Assembly: GCA_964615565.1 (NCBI GenBank)
Contig: CAZTPC010000007.1
Coordinates: 1-54,415 of the forward strand
Direction: 5' to 3'
From: CAZTPC01 sp964615565
GTDB taxonomy: Bacteria; Patescibacteriota; Saccharimonadia; Saccharimonadales; AWTP1-31
Length of the DNA: 54,415 nucleotides
Part shown: positions 52,409-54,415 of the stretch, piece after piece
How the letters are laid out: each line of letters starts with the position of its first letter
Position numbering within the stretch: the stretch's first letter is position 1
Translations under genes and position numbers: made by a program
Notes under the pieces: generated by a model
Databases searched by the model: none
What the model saw: only the letters and a program-made list of their open reading frames with translations
What the model was told of the DNA's origin: nothing

Positions 52409-52439
52409 AAGAAAACAGCCATACTCTGGCTGTTTTCTT
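52409..52439. terminator. Bidirectional terminator
   Basis: AAGAAAACAGCC (52409-52420), loop ATACTCT, GGCTGTTTTCTT (52428-52439), followed by TATT. The stem is U-rich at its ends on both strands, so it serves the surface-protein gene and the convergent Lnt-like gene. Confidence 0.9.
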
Positions 52440-52448
52440 TATTGGGCA

Positions 52449-53807
52449 CTAATACATTACAAAACTGTAGCCATTACGACTAGCCTGAACAAACACTTTG
52501 CCGTTACTAACTGCTTGGTACCGTGCCATCGCTTTAGCATAGACATGGTAGCGGCTGTCAGGTTGCAGAAAAGATAGGGAAGCGCTGTTGATCAGAATAT
52601 CAGCACCTTCGTCTGAAAGACGACCGTACTCGGTTAGAGCACTAACCCCACTACAGGCAAGCGCACCATACGACACACCGTTATATACAAATGGCTTCTC
52701 GGGACTATTGCCAGCTGCTAGCTGCTGGTAGTAGGTGAAGTCAACTATGGCTTTCTGCTTGCGAATGGCCTTAAAGGCGAGCTGCAAACTATAGGGCAAT
52801 GTCTCGCCAGTCGGGATAAGGAAAGTTTTATCCTGCCGGGAAAGTATCTGGCCGTTCCTGTCTATAAATATTAGCTGGTTGGTGGCTGCAGGCGGCCTGC
52901 CTACTTGCACAGTAGTCACCGCCAGCCCAGTGGGTGATAATCTAGCAAGTATCTTGCGATAATCTTTGTTTTCTAAAAGGCCAGAGTACTCAGGCAAGAC
53001 CAGCAGGTCTGTATCTTGAGGTGGCCAATCTTTTTTAGACCAGTCGACCACGCTTTCGTTCTCGGTCATGCCCTTAGCAACAATCCGTAGTGACGCAACC
53101 TTAGTAGGAGCTTCGGGCATACCTAGCCAACCGATTCCGGACAAAAAGCCAATAACCAGCAATACAGCCCCATATCTTAGTTGCTTTTCGCGAATCAATC
53201 GGTAGACACATATATTTATTACTATAACCACGGCTGTTATACCAAAGAACGTCGTGAATCTAGATATGTACACCAAGAATGTACTAGATGCCGGAACGGC
53301 AATTGAACCCCAGTTAAAGTTTGGGCTCAAGCTACCATGCGGGCCATACGCCATAATGGCGTAGAGATAGCTTCTAAATGCTTCCGTACCTGCAAAGAGT
53401 AGTGGCAGTAGCCCAATGCGCCAGCCTGTAGTAGGGATCTTCCGAAGCACCTCGCCGAGTGCTAAAGTAGCCAAACCGCAAAAGAAACTAATCATCAGCC
53501 ATGCCATTACAGGCGCTGCAAAAGCGAACCAACCTTGGACAGTTACTACCCAGTTATTGGGCGAGGCTTCCAGAAGAAAAAAGTTTGCAAACAGGCACAC
53601 TATTACACCGTACAAGTAGAAGTCTGTGCGGATCTGCCTTGCGCTCAGTCGATTCATTTGTTCGATATAGATAAGAAGAGGAATACCAGCAAAGAATGAA
53701 ATAAAACTTAGCCTGCCGAACAGCAATGACGCACCAAAAAGCAGCGCCGAGCCATACACGGTAGCACGCAAACGGATTACCTCATTGTTTACTTTTTTTG
53801 CCCTCAC
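52449..53807 (-). CDS. Apolipoprotein N-acyltransferase-like protein, short at the C-terminus
   Basis: 452 residues: six to seven TM helices, then a carbon-nitrogen hydrolase domain with the triad in LLVLPEYSGL (Glu), QDKTFLIPTGE (Lys) and YGALACSGVSA (Cys). That is the Lnt arrangement, which N-acylates lipoproteins. The gene stops after ASRNGYSFVMY, before the last strands and the C-terminal TM helix usual for Lnt. Start is GTG 53807, 10 nt after CATACT (minus). It follows shikimate kinase by 39 nt. Gram-positive-like cells with Lnt relatives are less common. Confidence 0.75.
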   Translation of the reverse strand: MRAKKVNNEVIRLRATVYGSALLFGASLLFGRLSFISFFAGIPLLIYIEQMNRLSARQIRTDFYLYGVIVCLFANFFLLEASPNNWVVTVQGWFAFAAPVMAWLMISFFCGLATLALGEVLRKIPTTGWRIGLLPLLFAGTEAFRSYLYAIMAYGPHGSLSPNFNWGSIAVPASSTFLVYISRFTTFFGITAVVIVINICVYRLIREKQLRYGAVLLVIGFLSGIGWLGMPEAPTKVASLRIVAKGMTENESVVDWSKKDWPPQDTDLLVLPEYSGLLENKDYRKILARLSPTGLAVTTVQVGRPPAATNQLIFIDRNGQILSRQDKTFLIPTGETLPYSLQLAFKAIRKQKAIVDFTYYQQLAAGNSPEKPFVYNGVSYGALACSGVSALTEYGRLSDEGADILINSASLSFLQPDSRYHVYAKAMARYQAVSNGKVFVQASRNGYSFVMY

Positions 53808-53846
53808 AACTACTACAAGTATGCCACACCCATTCGGGTCCAGCCG

Positions 53847-54347
53847 CTATAAATGACTTATGATATCTGTAGCAATCAGTTTTGCTGGCTGCGTCGCATC
53901 AACAGCGAAGTGGCAAGTTTCCGCGTACCAAGGTTGTCGCTCAGCATGTAAGGCTCTAGCAGAATCAATATCATTAAACAAAGGCCGTTCCCGGCCAGTG
54001 TCATATGCAACTCTCTCGACAGAAGTCTCAAATGGAGCCTGAAGCCAGATGACCGGAACGCCAGCGCCCAACAAGACACCACGGCCAACCTCGGTTGACA
54101 CAATTCCGCCACCGGTTGATATGGCGGCAGGCTCAAGACCAAGAAGATGCAGTAACGTATCAGCCTCAAGCCGTCTAAACCTTGGCATATCGGTTTTTAC
54201 AAGTGTAGGAACATCTAAACCAGACTCGGTTTCCATCCAGTCGTCAGTGTCGTATCTACTGACGCCCAAAAGTGATGCTAGATCGCGGGAGACAGCAGAT
54301 TTTCCCACACCCATAAAACCGGTAAGAATAAGTCTTTCTCCAGCCAT
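53847..54347 (-). CDS. aroK: Shikimate kinase
   Basis: 166 residues, complete. Walker A GFMGVGKSAV, substrate-binding DTDDWME, MPRFRRLEADTL, TGGGIV, the lid DTGRERPLF. It phosphorylates shikimate to shikimate-3-phosphate, the substrate of EPSP synthase. TTACAT (minus strand) ends 5 nt before ATG, so it is near-leaderless. Patescibacteria usually lack aromatic amino-acid synthesis, so an intact enzyme is noteworthy together with the compact EPSP-synthase-like protein at 6783. The remaining 68 bp to the window end show no gene. Confidence 0.9.
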   Translation of the reverse strand: MAGERLILTGFMGVGKSAVSRDLASLLGVSRYDTDDWMETESGLDVPTLVKTDMPRFRRLEADTLLHLLGLEPAAISTGGGIVSTEVGRGVLLGAGVPVIWLQAPFETSVERVAYDTGRERPLFNDIDSARALHAERQPWYAETCHFAVDATQPAKLIATDIISHL

Positions 54348-54415
54348 AACAGATGTAATGTGGTGAGCTCCGCGTCCCTGTCCTGGAACTCTTTATACCC
54401 AGATCTAATTAGCCT

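Overview
The window reads as a chromosomal piece of a small-genome, Gram-positive-like episymbiont, most likely Candidatus Saccharibacteria (TM7) or a close patescibacterial relative. This rests on gene content, not on a marker-gene tree: very tight gene packing, small stand-alone enzymes, a sortase with a long cytoplasmic N-terminus, single-TM secreted proteins, DUF3048, a metzincin-type surface protein, ExoD, TerC and two MacB-like ABC systems, with little biosynthesis. A run of ten N at 41648-41657 marks a scaffold gap, so this is probably a draft or metagenome-derived assembly. No phage, insertion sequence, CRISPR array or rRNA was seen. tRNAs: Asn(GTT), Ser(GGA), Leu(CAA).

Layout. 1-7.6 kb: tRNA-Asn, then small, mostly singly transcribed genes (rhodanese, EVE, P-loop kinase, S51 peptidase, SET domain, phosphoribosyltransferase, CsaA, a PadR-regulated membrane protein, DUF2200, a 52-aa Trp-rich peptide, DUF1801, MazG), ending in a compact EPSP-synthase-like protein. 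7.7-21.6 kb: one ~14 kb minus-strand operon with a small membrane protein, two giant secreted DUF2341/fibronectin-III paralogues, an ABC ATPase and FtsX-type permease, a receiver-only response regulator, and a GT-C-like membrane protein split by an in-frame TAG. 21.7-24.4 kb: YihY, TerC, a 406-bp non-coding stretch and a small unknown gene. 24.4-31.9 kb: Nudix, OmpR/histidine-kinase pair, a kinase-like protein without the phospho-acceptor His, CorA, ExoD, a FAM173-like methyltransferase, MgtE. 31.9-38.9 kb: second ABC system, tRNA-Ser, APH-like kinase, then xth / S51-like / MTH1-like Nudix / NnrD-like genes. 39-45.7 kb: sortase, PEGA protein (broken by the gap), GltX, DUF3048. 45.8-54.4 kb: umuD-like/umuC operon behind a 16-bp palindrome, metzincin plus rlmH, a winged-helix/degenerate-Nudix protein, a Cys-repeat surface protein, a short Lnt-like protein and shikimate kinase.

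Expression. About 24 genes have a TANNNT -10 hexamer ending 6-8 nt before the start codon, so the predicted transcription start falls on or next to the ATG/GTG (leaderless mRNA). A minority (4436, 5758, 24057, 28916, 50964) have a real 5' leader with a Shine-Dalgarno sequence. This pattern was used to choose starts. Three convergent gene pairs share one palindromic tetranucleotide (TTAA or CTAG) as stop codon on both strands.

The best candidates for something new are the giant-surface-protein/ABC/response-regulator operon, the miniature EPSP synthase with shikimate kinase in the same window, the UmuD-like protein that appears pre-truncated and lacks the Ser-Lys dyad, and the leaderless architecture itself. 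Functions come from motif recognition by eye; no database search was run.
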